The translations under genes and the position numbers were made by a program. This document shows positions 55,748 to 64,000 of a stretch of DNA of 64,000 nt, one piece after another. Position 1 is the first letter of the stretch. Each line of letters opens with the position of its first letter. The DNA is taken from the NCBI GenBank assembly GCA_028673005.1, contig CM054115.1, forward strand, positions 9,211,654 to 9,275,653. The letters are read 5' to 3'. The DNA comes from Tanypteryx hageni. Lineage: Eukaryota; Arthropoda; Insecta; Odonata; Petaluridae. Under the pieces are notes generated by a model. It saw nothing but the letters and a program-made list of their open reading frames with translations. It made no database searches and was not told the DNA's origin.

Positions 55748-57239
55748 ACACGTTCGATGCGGACGACATTATATGATGTGGTCCCACCCAAGCGCAGTTA
55801 CGGGCGACATCATATGGTGTTCCCTCTAGGCTATTAATCCTTCGCTTCTCTCTCTCCTGTGGCAAGGATTAGACATTGGGAACAAGGCCGCAGGGGGGGT
55901 TTAGACTCGGTGCCTTGTAGGCTTTCGAACAGTGTGCGTCGTTTTCTAGTCGATTGCACTGTTCATTAGAAACCCAGTTTTTGGATTTTTTGTAGGAAAT
56001 TTCAAGTAAGCCTTATTTTTTATACACATTGTTTTTTATTTACGTCATTATTACAATGTAATATCAAAATATGTTTACGTTGAAAAAGTGGGAAAAAATT
56101 TTTTCTTTAATTTTTTTAGTTGTTGAAATATATCAAATTATTTACGTTTCAAAATGTAAATAATTTTTTTTATAGTTTTAGTTTTTGAACTAAACAGATC
56201 ATCAAACTTCATTGCACGAATAATATATTTTATAGTTTTAGCTGTCAAATAAAGCAGAAATGGAGAAATCCAGTCCATATTTACGTATTTAATGAATTAG
56301 GGAATAAAACCTTGCACATCGAAAAATCAAAATATAATTGCCTCATGGAGTCGAACCTGGGACACTTATATAAACGAAAATAGTTTTCTCAAGCTCTCCT
56401 AGTTTGCAGAATTAAATTGGTTTTTTCCAGTATTTCTCTATGGCAAACTGTCCAACAGATAAAAGGGGGTTTGGACAGACGAACTGACTGACATTGAGTA
56501 ACTATATATAAAAAATAATAATAATCAATAATTGTATTTCTCAAAACAATTAGCTATAATGTAAATTTTAAATATAATTGTACATTTTAATTACAATTGT
56601 AAATTGTAACTTTTATTGTAAATCTAAACTATTATTGCAAATTGTAAATATTATTGTCAATTATAGTAAGAATAATAATAATCAATAATTATGAAAGAAT
56701 ACTATAAATGTTTTATTATAAATAAATCTTTTTAAAGGGAATTGCATAACTATTACTTAAAAATAGTCCATAAATTTATAAGAATTTGTTTGAATATAAG
56801 TCACCTTTTTTCATATTTACATTCCTTAAAACCTAGAAACCATATTCGGAATATTATGTTTTGGTGATATTTTAGATGCAATAAAAGGGTTAGTTTATCT
56901 TGGGCCTATCCGTGGTGTGGACGACATCACATGATGTCCTTGTTATCTTTTTTTAATTTTAAAAAGATTTTCGACTAATTTTACATATTATAAATTAAAA
57001 AACAAAGCTATATTGTTTTTGAGTCCGAAAGTTACACTCGTTTGGGATGATTTCTTAGATTTTTGGATGGCAACGAACATGTTAAAAGATTCTTTCAAAA
57101 AAGGTTTTAGAGAATATTAATATTTACAGCATTTAAATTTATATATTGTGACATCTCTGAAAAGGATGTTTTTCCTACTTCAATTGTTTTTTGAATTGAG
57201 GACTTTCAAGAGCGACTACGGCAGAAGTAAATTCTAGGC
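55748..57239. other. AT-rich stretch with repeated ACATCATATGATGT-type palindromes
   Basis: No protein motif. Three related palindromic phrases occur: GACGACATTATATGATGT (about 55762), GCGACATCATATGGTGTT (about 55803) and GACGACATCACATGATGT (about 56920). The first follows a TTAA. This could be a non-autonomous element, perhaps piggyBac-like, but the opposite end was not found. Confidence 0.4.
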
Positions 57240-57780
57240 AATGAGGGAAAGCGCACGGTTGCAAGTCAAACTTCCCTCACGGTCAGGTGGGGGAAGTATG
57301 GAGGGTTCTGTGTGGAGGAGGGTTCAAAGGTCTATTCAAGGTACTCATAGTCCGAGCAAAGCACATTCCTACCAACCGAAACTTTTGTAAATTTCTTGCA
57401 TGTTGGGAAGGATAGCCTCTTTCCTTGCGCAACAGAAATTGCACTGATTACATGCCTGCCCCTTCGATAAATGCTCGAGAAACCAGGAATCGACGTTGTT
57501 CTTGGATACTTGGCCACCTCCAGTCCAGTCGATTGATAATTTGAAATCCCCCCAAAGAATTATTTCCTTATTGGGTAAGGGAAATAAGCGAGATTAAATT
57601 CAACTATTTGGAGGACGGTAGGAAATGCCAATAAGTGTTTTAATTCCTGAGGATGTTATTTTAGCCCATTCAATTTCATAGTTAATTCGGAGATTGGGTC
57701 TAGTTTTCAATTGTGAACTGTTTTTTTATAGTTAATCGTAAGAGGACACCACCATCTCTAGAACCTTGGTCATGACGATA
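57240..57780 (-). mobile_element. LINE endonuclease fragment
   Basis: The minus strand reads DGGVLLRLTI, RPNLRINYEIEWAKI, GISYRPPNS and WGDFKLSIDWTGGG, in frames broken by stops. These are the central motifs of the AP-type endonuclease of a CR1/RTE-group LINE (VLL, YRPP, GDFN with Asn lost to Lys). No reverse transcriptase is attached. Confidence 0.65.
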
Positions 57781-57789
57781 AATGCTAAA

Positions 57790-58285
57790 AATTTTGAATT
57801 CCAAAAATCGTTTCCAATTAAGGAGAATATTTTGACATAACTAACATTTAATAAGAGACCCAAGAGAAAATCAAATACCTTTAATAAAAAAAATAATTAA
57901 TTAATATCATATGCCGGGACTCGAACTTCAGATCCACCTATCTGGGAATACGCGACTTGTGCTCAGACGAGTGCGGCCACTTATGCTGCGCAAGTGCTAG
58001 AGTGAAAAACTGTAACCATAGCGATTAAGTAAAGCATAGCTTAAAACAGTCTGCTTTACTTCAATTCTAAATTATGTTATTATTCCTGTTATCTATAACA
58101 ATACAGAGCTATGAAGTGGTGTATAATACCACCAGACATGCAATGCATTCACAGCGTGTGTTTGGAGCTAAGGAAATGGCAGATGATTTGCTTGACATCA
58201 AAATTTCTCATACCGGCGATTTCGCAGGGTGTTGGATAGGCAATCCCCCATAGCCATTGCATTTACTTTTGCACCCGATAGTACA
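57790..58285 (-). repeat. ~500-bp inverted repeat, right arm
   Basis: Inverted partner of 48769-49270, with the tRNA-like unit at 57912-57984 (minus). Differences are scattered substitutions and small indels. Confidence 0.85.
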
Positions 58286-58570
58286 TTACTGAGATTTGCT
58301 GTCAATTTCCTGAAAGCAGAAATAATAAAGCATAAATTGCAATTTCGACAGTTTAAAACATCCATGAGTCGAAAAAATGGTTCTAGAGTGCTAAATGTTT
58401 ATTATAAGGGATTTTATGAGTAAGTGGTAGTTTTAACCACAAAGAAACTGAATTTCAATAAAAAAAATAAACCATCTACCATTAGATACATTTTTTGAAG
58501 TACCCTCTCATACCTATAGAAGTACCCTCAGGGGTACACGTATCCCAGTTTTGGAAACCCTGCTATAGAT

Positions 58571-58960
58571 AGTATTGTCTCTTAAAAATATTTATTTTTT
58601 CAAATTATAGAATATGTTAATTTCGTAATTATGCATTTGTGTAGTTTTTATTTCAGGCAAAATTAAATATATAAAATAATATTATCTAAATATATCGAAA
58701 GAGTAATTAAGAAAACTTTTAATATGTTATTTTAAATGTTATTTTTGCATATGTTATTTATTGCTGAAGAGAGAGCTCATCATCAATCCTTGCAACAGTG
58801 TCCTTGCAGGTATAGTGTTATGCCTAAGGATATACACACAGTGGAGAGACAAAATTCTAGAATGCTAATATTAAAAGAAAATCTGAGTGCTCATAGTTAA
58901 ACATGGCAATTGTAACATGGATATAATACATATACCTACATATGTTCTGACTTTTATTTT
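58571..58960. other. Upstream intronic sequence of the PINCH exon
   Basis: AT-rich with no coding motif; leads into a polypyrimidine tract and acceptor. Confidence 0.5.
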
Positions 58961-58970
58961 GTTCTTTCAG
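58961..58970 (+). promoter_or_regulatory. Splice acceptor of the PINCH exon
   Basis: GTTCTTTCAG after a T-rich tract, immediately before the exon starting CATAACGATG. Confidence 0.85.
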
Positions 58971-58977
58971 CATAACG

Positions 58978-59081
58978 ATGTCTTTGGGAAATATGTATTG
59001 CTCCCGCTGTGGGGATGGATTTGAGCCTCATGAGGAAATTGTTAATTCAACTGGAGAACTTTGGCATACACAGTGCTTTGT
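58978..59081 (+). CDS. stck: PINCH (LIMS/steamer duck) first LIM-domain exon
   Basis: PINCH is a five-LIM adaptor that binds integrin-linked kinase at integrin adhesion sites. The exon encodes MSLGNMYCSRCGDGF, then EPHEEIVNSTGELWHTQCFV, giving the first zinc half-site of LIM1 (Cys-x2-Cys-x18-His-x2-Cys). The ATG at 58978 matches the known insect start, but the exon (58971-59081) is open upstream (ATA ACG ATG), so it could also be an internal exon of a longer isoform. It ends in a split Val codon before the donor GTAAGT (59082-59087). The next exon, expected to begin with CAQCF, is not in the window; the downstream intron holds an assembly gap and transposons. It is the only confident host coding exon here. 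Confidence 0.9.
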
Positions 59082-59192
59082 GTAAGTTGTATTCCCTTAT
59101 TTCCTTTGCATTTGTACCTGCATAATCATCCTATTCTGAAGTGATAACATCCAGAATAGAAAATTGGATTTAATGTTACCAGAACTATAAAT

Positions 59193-59692
59193 NNNNNNNN
59201 NNNNNNNNNNNNNNNNNNNNNNNNNNNNNNNNNNNNNNNNNNNNNNNNNNNNNNNNNNNNNNNNNNNNNNNNNNNNNNNNNNNNNNNNNNNNNNNNNNNN
59301 NNNNNNNNNNNNNNNNNNNNNNNNNNNNNNNNNNNNNNNNNNNNNNNNNNNNNNNNNNNNNNNNNNNNNNNNNNNNNNNNNNNNNNNNNNNNNNNNNNNN
59401 NNNNNNNNNNNNNNNNNNNNNNNNNNNNNNNNNNNNNNNNNNNNNNNNNNNNNNNNNNNNNNNNNNNNNNNNNNNNNNNNNNNNNNNNNNNNNNNNNNNN
59501 NNNNNNNNNNNNNNNNNNNNNNNNNNNNNNNNNNNNNNNNNNNNNNNNNNNNNNNNNNNNNNNNNNNNNNNNNNNNNNNNNNNNNNNNNNNNNNNNNNNN
59601 NNNNNNNNNNNNNNNNNNNNNNNNNNNNNNNNNNNNNNNNNNNNNNNNNNNNNNNNNNNNNNNNNNNNNNNNNNNNNNNNNNNNNNNNNNNN
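59193..59692. other. Assembly gap (500 N)
   Basis: Exactly 500 undetermined bases, probably a fixed-length placeholder, adjoining a low-complexity tract that assemblers handle poorly. Confidence 0.99.
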
Positions 59693-60440
59693 CCTCACTC
59701 TCTCCTCACTCTCTCTCCTCACTCTCTCTCCTCACTCTCTCTCCTCACTCTTTCTCCTCACTCTCTCTCCTCACTCTCTCCTCTCTCATCACTCCCTCCT
59801 CTCTCTCATCACTCTCTCTCCTCACTCTCATCATTCTCTCTCCTCTCTCATCACTCTATCTCCTCACTCGCTCCTCACTCGCTCCTCACTCTGTCCTCAT
59901 TCTCTCTCTCTCTTTCTCTCCTCATTCTCTCCCCTCTCTCCTCATTCTCTCCTCTCTCTCTCCTCATTCTCTCCTCTCTCTCTCTCCTCTCTCTCTCTCC
60001 TCTCTCTCTCTCTCCTCTCTCTCTCTCTCCTCTCTCTCTCTCTCCTCTCTCTCTCTCTTCTCTCTCTCTCCTCTCTCTCCTCTCTCTCTCCTCTCTCTCT
60101 CCTCTCTCTCTCCTCTCTCTCTCCTCTCTCTCTCTCCCCTCTCTCTCCTCTCTCTCTCCTCCTCTCTCTCCTCTCTCTCCCGCCTCTCTCTCTCTCTCTC
60201 TCTCTCCTCTCTCTCTCCTCTCTCTCTCCTCACTCTCTCCTCTCTCTCCCCTCCCTCTCTCCTCTCCCCCCTCTCTCCTTTCCCCCTCTCTACTCTCCCC
60301 TTTTCTCCTCTCCCCCTCTCTCATCTCTCCCCCCTTCCTCTCTCTCCCCCTTCCTCTCTCTCTCCCTCCCTCTCTCTTCCACCTCCCTCTCTCCCCACCT
60401 CCCTCTCTCTCTCCCCCCCCTCTCTCTCTGCCCCTCCCTT
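59693..60440. repeat. CT-rich polypyrimidine tract
   Basis: About 750 bp made almost only of C and T on the plus strand, built from CTCTCTCCT-like units that drift from CTCACTCTCTC at the left through CTCTCTCTCC in the middle to CCCCCTCTC at the right. Minus-strand readings (Arg-Glu-Arg repeats) are artefacts. The true length is unknown because it borders the gap. Confidence 0.95.
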
Positions 60441-60470
60441 CTGCCGCTAACTTCATATTGAGTAGATGTG

Positions 60471-60687
60471 ACAGAAATATGAGAGTATCAGAAATGATTC
60501 AAATTTTGGGCTGGGAATCGTTAAGTAAAAGAAGAAAAGTAAATAGATTAGTCGGTATTTACAGGGCATATAGAGGAGATCGGGCTTGGGAAGATCTGGC
60601 AAGAGGATGGAAAAACCATATTTTGTAGGAAAAAATGATCATATGCACAAATTACGTAGTAGGAAGCAAAGGACTGATATGGGGAAG
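60471..60687 (+). pseudogene. LINE reverse-transcriptase C-terminus, part 1
   Basis: The plus strand reads MRVSEMIQILGWESLSKRR, KVNRLVGIYRAYRGDRAWED and, after one frameshift, HKLRSRKQRTDMGK. This is the conserved C-terminal region of a CR1/L2-type reverse transcriptase (pattern LGWxxLxxRR). It is cut at 60687 by the RTE-like LINE and resumes at 62535. Confidence 0.75.
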
Positions 60688-62529
60688 TCATCATCATCAT
60701 AGGTAGTCTGTCCGTAGACAGGTCCGTGATTATTCTTGGTTAAACTTGGTTCTCCATATACTCTATTTTCCGATGTCCTCTTCATATCTTGATAACTCTC
60801 TTTCCCTTTCAAATCGTCTATCAGCTGAAACCTTTTCCTACCTCTTTCCCTTTTCCCATCTAGTTTTCCTTCTAACACGTCTTTAATCATACTCTCTCTC
60901 CTCAGGTAATGTCCAACCCAGTTAGCCTTCCTCTTTCTGATAGTCTGTATAATCATTCGCTTCTCTCCTATTCTTCGTAGCACTTCCTCGTTTTTCATCT
61001 ATCTGTCCATTTTATCTTCAGCATTCTCCTCCAAGTCCACATTTCAAAGCTTTCCAAGTATTTGATGTCATTTTTCCTTAGCGTCCATGTTTCTGCCCCA
61101 TACAATGCTATACTCCATACGTAGCATTTTATCAACTTCTTGCGGATATCTTCCTTATATTCCCTGTAAGTAGTTGTTTCTTTCTCCTGAAAGCCGCTTT
61201 TGCTTTTCCTATTCTAGTTTTGATCTCATCCGTACATTTTGCCTCTCGTGTTATGATACTTCCAAGGTATTTATATTCTGAAACTTGTTCTAATGGCTTT
61301 CCCCCAATAGTTATGTTCAGATTCTCTTCTTTACCCGATATTCGAATGACCTTGGATTTTTCTATATTTATTTCCATACCGTATTTTCTACCTGTTATCA
61401 CTAGTCTATTTATCATTTTTTGTAGCTCCTCTTCCTTTCTTGCTAGAAGTACTTGATCATCTGCGTATTTCACTGTTCTTATAATCCTTCCTCCAATTTT
61501 GAAATCCCCTGTGCCTTCTAAAGCTTCTTGCATTAGACTTTCTCCATATATATTGAATAGGGTTGGCGATAGGCAGCAGCCTTGTCTTACTCCTCTGCCG
61601 ATATTTATTCCGCAGGTGTCCACATTCTCAAACCTGACCTTTACAACTTGATTCTCATATAGATTCCTAATCAGTCTCCTGTCTTTCCAGTCTACACCTA
61701 TATCCTTTAATATCTTCATCAACTTTACCCAATTTACTCTATCAAAGGCCTTCTGCCAGTCTACGAAACATGCGCAGATATCTTGACTGTATTCTATTGC
61801 CCTTTCTGATATGATTCTAACTACTCCTATAGCATCTCTAGTTCCTCGTCCTTTTCTGAAACCGAATTGATCTTCCCCTATTATTTCTTCTGCCTTTTTC
61901 TCCAGCCTTTTATTAAGAATCCTCGTGATGATCTTCGATGTGTGTGACAGAAGGCTTATAGTTCTGTAATCTTTACACTGCATTGCCTTTGGCTTCTTCT
62001 TTAGAGGGATCATTGTTACTTCTAGGAAATCCTGAGGCCACTCTCCCGTGTCGTAAATCTTATTAATTAATTTCGTGATCACTTTTAGTCCTGCTGATCC
62101 TATGACTTTAAGTATCTCAGCCGGTATTCCATCGCTGCCCGTGGCTTTCCCCTTCTTTAGTTCCACTATCGCCTTTTCTACTTCGCTCTCCATAATACTT
62201 GGTCCTAAGTTGTCTTCTTCAATGTTTTCCTCATTTTCCAGTTCTATTTTTGCCGCTCCTGCCTGTTTGCTGTATAATTCTTTAATGTATTCTTCCCATA
62301 CCTGTGCTACATCCTTTGTTTCTGAGACTATCTTCCCATCCGTATTCATAATTCCTTTACCACAAATTCCATTAGACTTCTTATCTTCTAATTCCAGTGC
62401 CCTAGCGTACATCATATCGTACCGTCCTAACTTCTCCATTTGTTCTATTTCATCACATTTTCCTTTTATCCAATTTTCTCTAGCTTTATCTGTTACCCTT
62501 CTCAACTCATTGTTTATACGCCTATAGTT
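60688..62529 (-). mobile_element. RTE-like LINE, 5'-truncated, inserted in another LINE
   Basis: The 3' end (left) is an ATG/TGA-type trinucleotide tail (CATCATCATCAT on plus, 60689-60700). The flanks GGAAG at 60683-60687 and 62530-62534 are a short target duplication. Removing the element joins the host LINE reading TDMGK to YSLINRS in frame. The 5' end lies before the endonuclease, so only the reverse transcriptase remains. Confidence 0.85.
61132..62505 (-). pseudogene. RTE-like reverse transcriptase, one frameshift
   Basis: A 457-residue open frame: KKGKATGSDGIPAEILK, YRTISLLSHTSKIITRI, EDQFGFRKGRGTRDAI, ACFVDWQKAFDRVNW (first catalytic Asp), VRQGCCLSPTLFNIY and VKYADDQVLLA (catalytic pair). 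It stops after GNIRKISARS, but the family pattern continues in another frame (KLIKCYVWSIALYGAETW, near 61120) and on through 60998-60690 (RRIGEKRMIIQTIRKRK, ANWVGHYLRRESMIKDVLEG). One frameshift at about 61150 and a stop near 60998 break it. Confidence 0.85.
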
Positions 62530-62660
62530 GGAAGTATTCGCTCATAAATAGGAGTATAGTAGAATGGAATGCCCTTCCTAAAGAATTCCTAAATACTTTG
62601 CCGAAAATTATGAAGTTGTTTAAAAAGCATCTTAAGAAATGTAAAGAAAAGGACAGTAAA
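62530..62660 (+). pseudogene. LINE reverse-transcriptase C-terminus, part 2
   Basis: Continues 60471-60687 after the nested LINE: YSLINRSIVEWNALPKEFLN, then KLFKKHLKKCKEKDSK, then a stop near 62670. The WNxLP motif is the usual end of this LINE group. It runs directly into the SINE body at 62661, so the LINE 3' UTR and the SINE tail may be the same sequence. Confidence 0.75.
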
Positions 62661-62826
62661 TTGATAGAATAAAGCGATCTGAAGATCCTATGCAGACAGG
62701 CATAAGCTGTAATGTTGGGAATAATTTTGAAATGAGAAAAAAGTCTGCTATGACCGGGAATCGAACCCGGGTCTTCCACTTGCCGGGCGAATATTCTACC
62801 ACTGAACTATCGTTGGATCAAGTATA
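62661..62826 (-). mobile_element. tRNA-derived SINE, inverted copy
   Basis: The minus strand has the tRNA-like head (about 62755-62826, with GGTTCGATTCCCGG and AGTTCAGTGGTAG) followed by the same body as at 636-795. The head is better preserved than in the first copy in the T-arm. Anticodon loop again CCGGCAA. Confidence 0.8.
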
Positions 62827-63012
62827 ATATTCTTAAAATTACTAATTTAAGGCATTGTTTTAATCAAATATTGTTCAATAAGGAACGATAGAAAATGTGT
62901 GCAGAGGTGAAATCTTTTGAATTAAAAAATATTCCTAATAATGTTATATCTCTGAAAAATTGTTTATCAGGGTGAGATGAAATGCTTGCAGAATGCAAGC
63001 ACCAACTAATTG
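62827..63012 (+). mobile_element. Helitron-type 3' terminus, variant copy 2
   Basis: Aligns over about 185 bp with 63725-63916, including GAGGTGAAAT, TTAGAATTAAAAAA-like sequence and the 19-nt hairpin (62983-63001). The terminal CTAG is replaced by ATTG at the expected distance (63009-63012), so the end is mutated. Confidence 0.6.
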
Positions 63013-63018
63013 TATGTG

Positions 63019-63720
63019 ATATATATATATATCATTATATATAGACGTTCCTTACAGGAGGATACTAATGTCCAGCCCAAACTACAAGAACTAGAGAGCT
63101 GAAAATTTTTGTTTTTGTAGATATGATGGAGAAACATACAGATAAAATGAGACTTCTCACCTAAGTGACATGAGTTCGACTCCAGAAATTCCGAAATTTT
63201 CGTTTTTTCCCATACGAAAAGCACTGCACCATTTTTGTAAATTAATTTTGGGCACTTGCCCGTAAGCTAGAAAAATGAAATTTTCAGTGATGCTAGACGG
63301 CTGCAATATCTATGAAGAATTACTGTTAGTTTTACTTACACTGTCCTGGGTTCAACTCCAGGTACCCCAGAATATCTCCCATAAGATAGCATGGGAAAAC
63401 GTAATCCAGTGTGTAGAAACGAAATAGGGATTATACAAATTTTGATATTTTATTTTGTTTGGCAGTTAAAAATTCTTAAAGTTTAAACAAATAGATAACA
63501 GTTTTGACATTACGGGATTAGCTAGAAAGCTGAAATTTTCAAGTTATGTACAAAGTAGTGCATTTGCACAAATAAACATTTGAATCTCTCCATATACATA
63601 TTCCGGCGGCCGTTAAAAATTTTTAAAATTTAAACAGTTGGAAAAATATTATTTCACTTCTAGAAATACTACAACTTTAAGATTTGGCAGAAATGTGTAG
63701 CATTAGTACCCCATAATGGA
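63019..63720 (+). repeat. Diverged repeat units with GTTCRACTCC motifs
   Basis: A phrase like GCTAGAAAGCTGAAATTTTC occurs at about 63088, 63267 and 63519. The first two are followed about 80 nt later by GAGTTCGACTCCAG and GGGTTCAACTCCAG, which resemble pol III B-boxes. Probably internal repeats of the Helitron-type element that ends at 63916; no coding frame. Confidence 0.4.
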
Positions 63721-63724
63721 GAAA

Positions 63725-63916
63725 GTATAAAATTCTTAAAATTGCAAAGTTTTGGGATTGGTTTAATGTATTATTTTTACATAAGGGAAAAACGAAAATT
63801 GCTTCGGAGGTGAAATATTTAGAATTAAAAAAATATTTGTAATGATGAAATATGAAAAATGAATGTTTTTTTATGTTGAGATGATATGCTTGCAGAATGC
63901 AAGCACCAACTTCTAG
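63725..63916 (+). mobile_element. Helitron-type 3' terminus, copy 3
   Basis: Hairpin TGCTTGCAGAATGCAAGCA (63887-63905) followed by CTAG at 63913-63916 and then T, with the same spacing as copy 1. The preceding 190 bp match copy 2. After it only 84 bases of AT-rich sequence remain in the window. Confidence 0.65.
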
Positions 63917-64000
63917 TACATTATATGCATTCAAACATTAAGATCCCTCCACACATACCACATGTTTTTTCATGTATAAAAATTATTTTTTGATGTGTAG

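Larger units (their letters stand above)
47819..58562. mobile_element. 10.7-kb interval with hAT-like ends and exact target duplication
   Basis: Left end CAGAGTTTCCCCAAGT; right end inverted CAGGGTTTCCAAAACT, and both continue with TACCCCT-containing subterminal sequence. The 8-bp flanks are identical: CTATAGAT at 47811-47818 and 58563-58570. This supports a single very long hAT-type insertion later filled with other elements (49899-53319, 53481-55745, LINE 57240-57780). No transposase matching the outer ends was found, so it may be a hollow, non-autonomous element. Confidence 0.65.

Noticed and set aside
59126..59722. 198-codon minus-strand frame
   Set aside because: It runs through the 500-N gap, so the open frame is an artefact.
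59875..60456. Arg/Glu repeat proteins on the minus strand
   Set aside because: Pure consequence of the CT-rich tract; no stop can occur in such sequence.

Overview
The window looks like AT-rich, transposon-saturated nuclear DNA from an arthropod, most likely an insect. The clearest host gene signal is one splice-bounded exon (58971-59081). It encodes the start of the first LIM domain of a PINCH/steamer-duck type protein and reads like the insect version. Two further host exons are possible but unproven: 9017-9130 (a terminal exon) and 46067-46522 (a Ser-rich reading frame behind a good splice acceptor). Nothing bacterial is visible: no operons, CRISPR arrays or rRNA.

Left part (1-15 kb). This holds a tRNA-derived SINE and a Helitron 3' end (about 400-882), an 18-bp minisatellite, and a hAT element with a perfect 8-bp target duplication (1375-3537). 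A pogo/Tigger transposase relic lies between long inverted arms (4224-6810). Then come a TA-flanked inverted-repeat element (7084-7980), a second Tigger relic (9.5-10.1 kb), a 38-bp x 18 satellite with higher-order periodicity (10477-11160) and a Tigger-family MITE (12629-13123).

Centre (15.3-36 kb). A decayed Maverick/Polinton lies on the minus strand. From right to left it carries protein-primed DNA polymerase B, packaging ATPase, two small conserved proteins, an integrase with chromodomain, minor and major capsid proteins, an adenain-like protease, a charged repeat protein and PC4-like/accessory ORFs. Later insertions split it: a hAT element (15628-18882), a TA-flanked DDE transposon with about 190-bp inverted repeats (25895-28353) and a nearly intact CR1/jockey-type LINE (29347-33718). 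At both ends of the LINE the polymerase reading resumes. The LINE has ORF1 and ORF2 in one frame separated by a single UGA followed by CUA, which I consider the most interesting item.

Right part (36-64 kb). There are two hAT relics (38 kb; 40432-42994), LINE tails, and a possible host promoter/exon zone (45.4-46.5 kb). Two sister hAT MITEs follow, then a 10.7-kb interval bounded by hAT-like ends and an exact 8-bp duplication (47819-58562). Inside it are about 500-bp inverted arms, another hAT, a Tc1 element and a LINE endonuclease fragment. After the PINCH exon come an assembly gap, a long CT-rich tract, an RTE-like LINE inserted into the coding end of an older LINE with a short duplication, and a SINE plus two Helitron-type 3' ends that match those at the left edge of the window.

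Most transposase, capsid and polymerase genes carry stops or frameshifts. The LINE ORF1/ORF2 and the Polinton protease are the best preserved. All family assignments come from reading motifs by eye; no database search was run.
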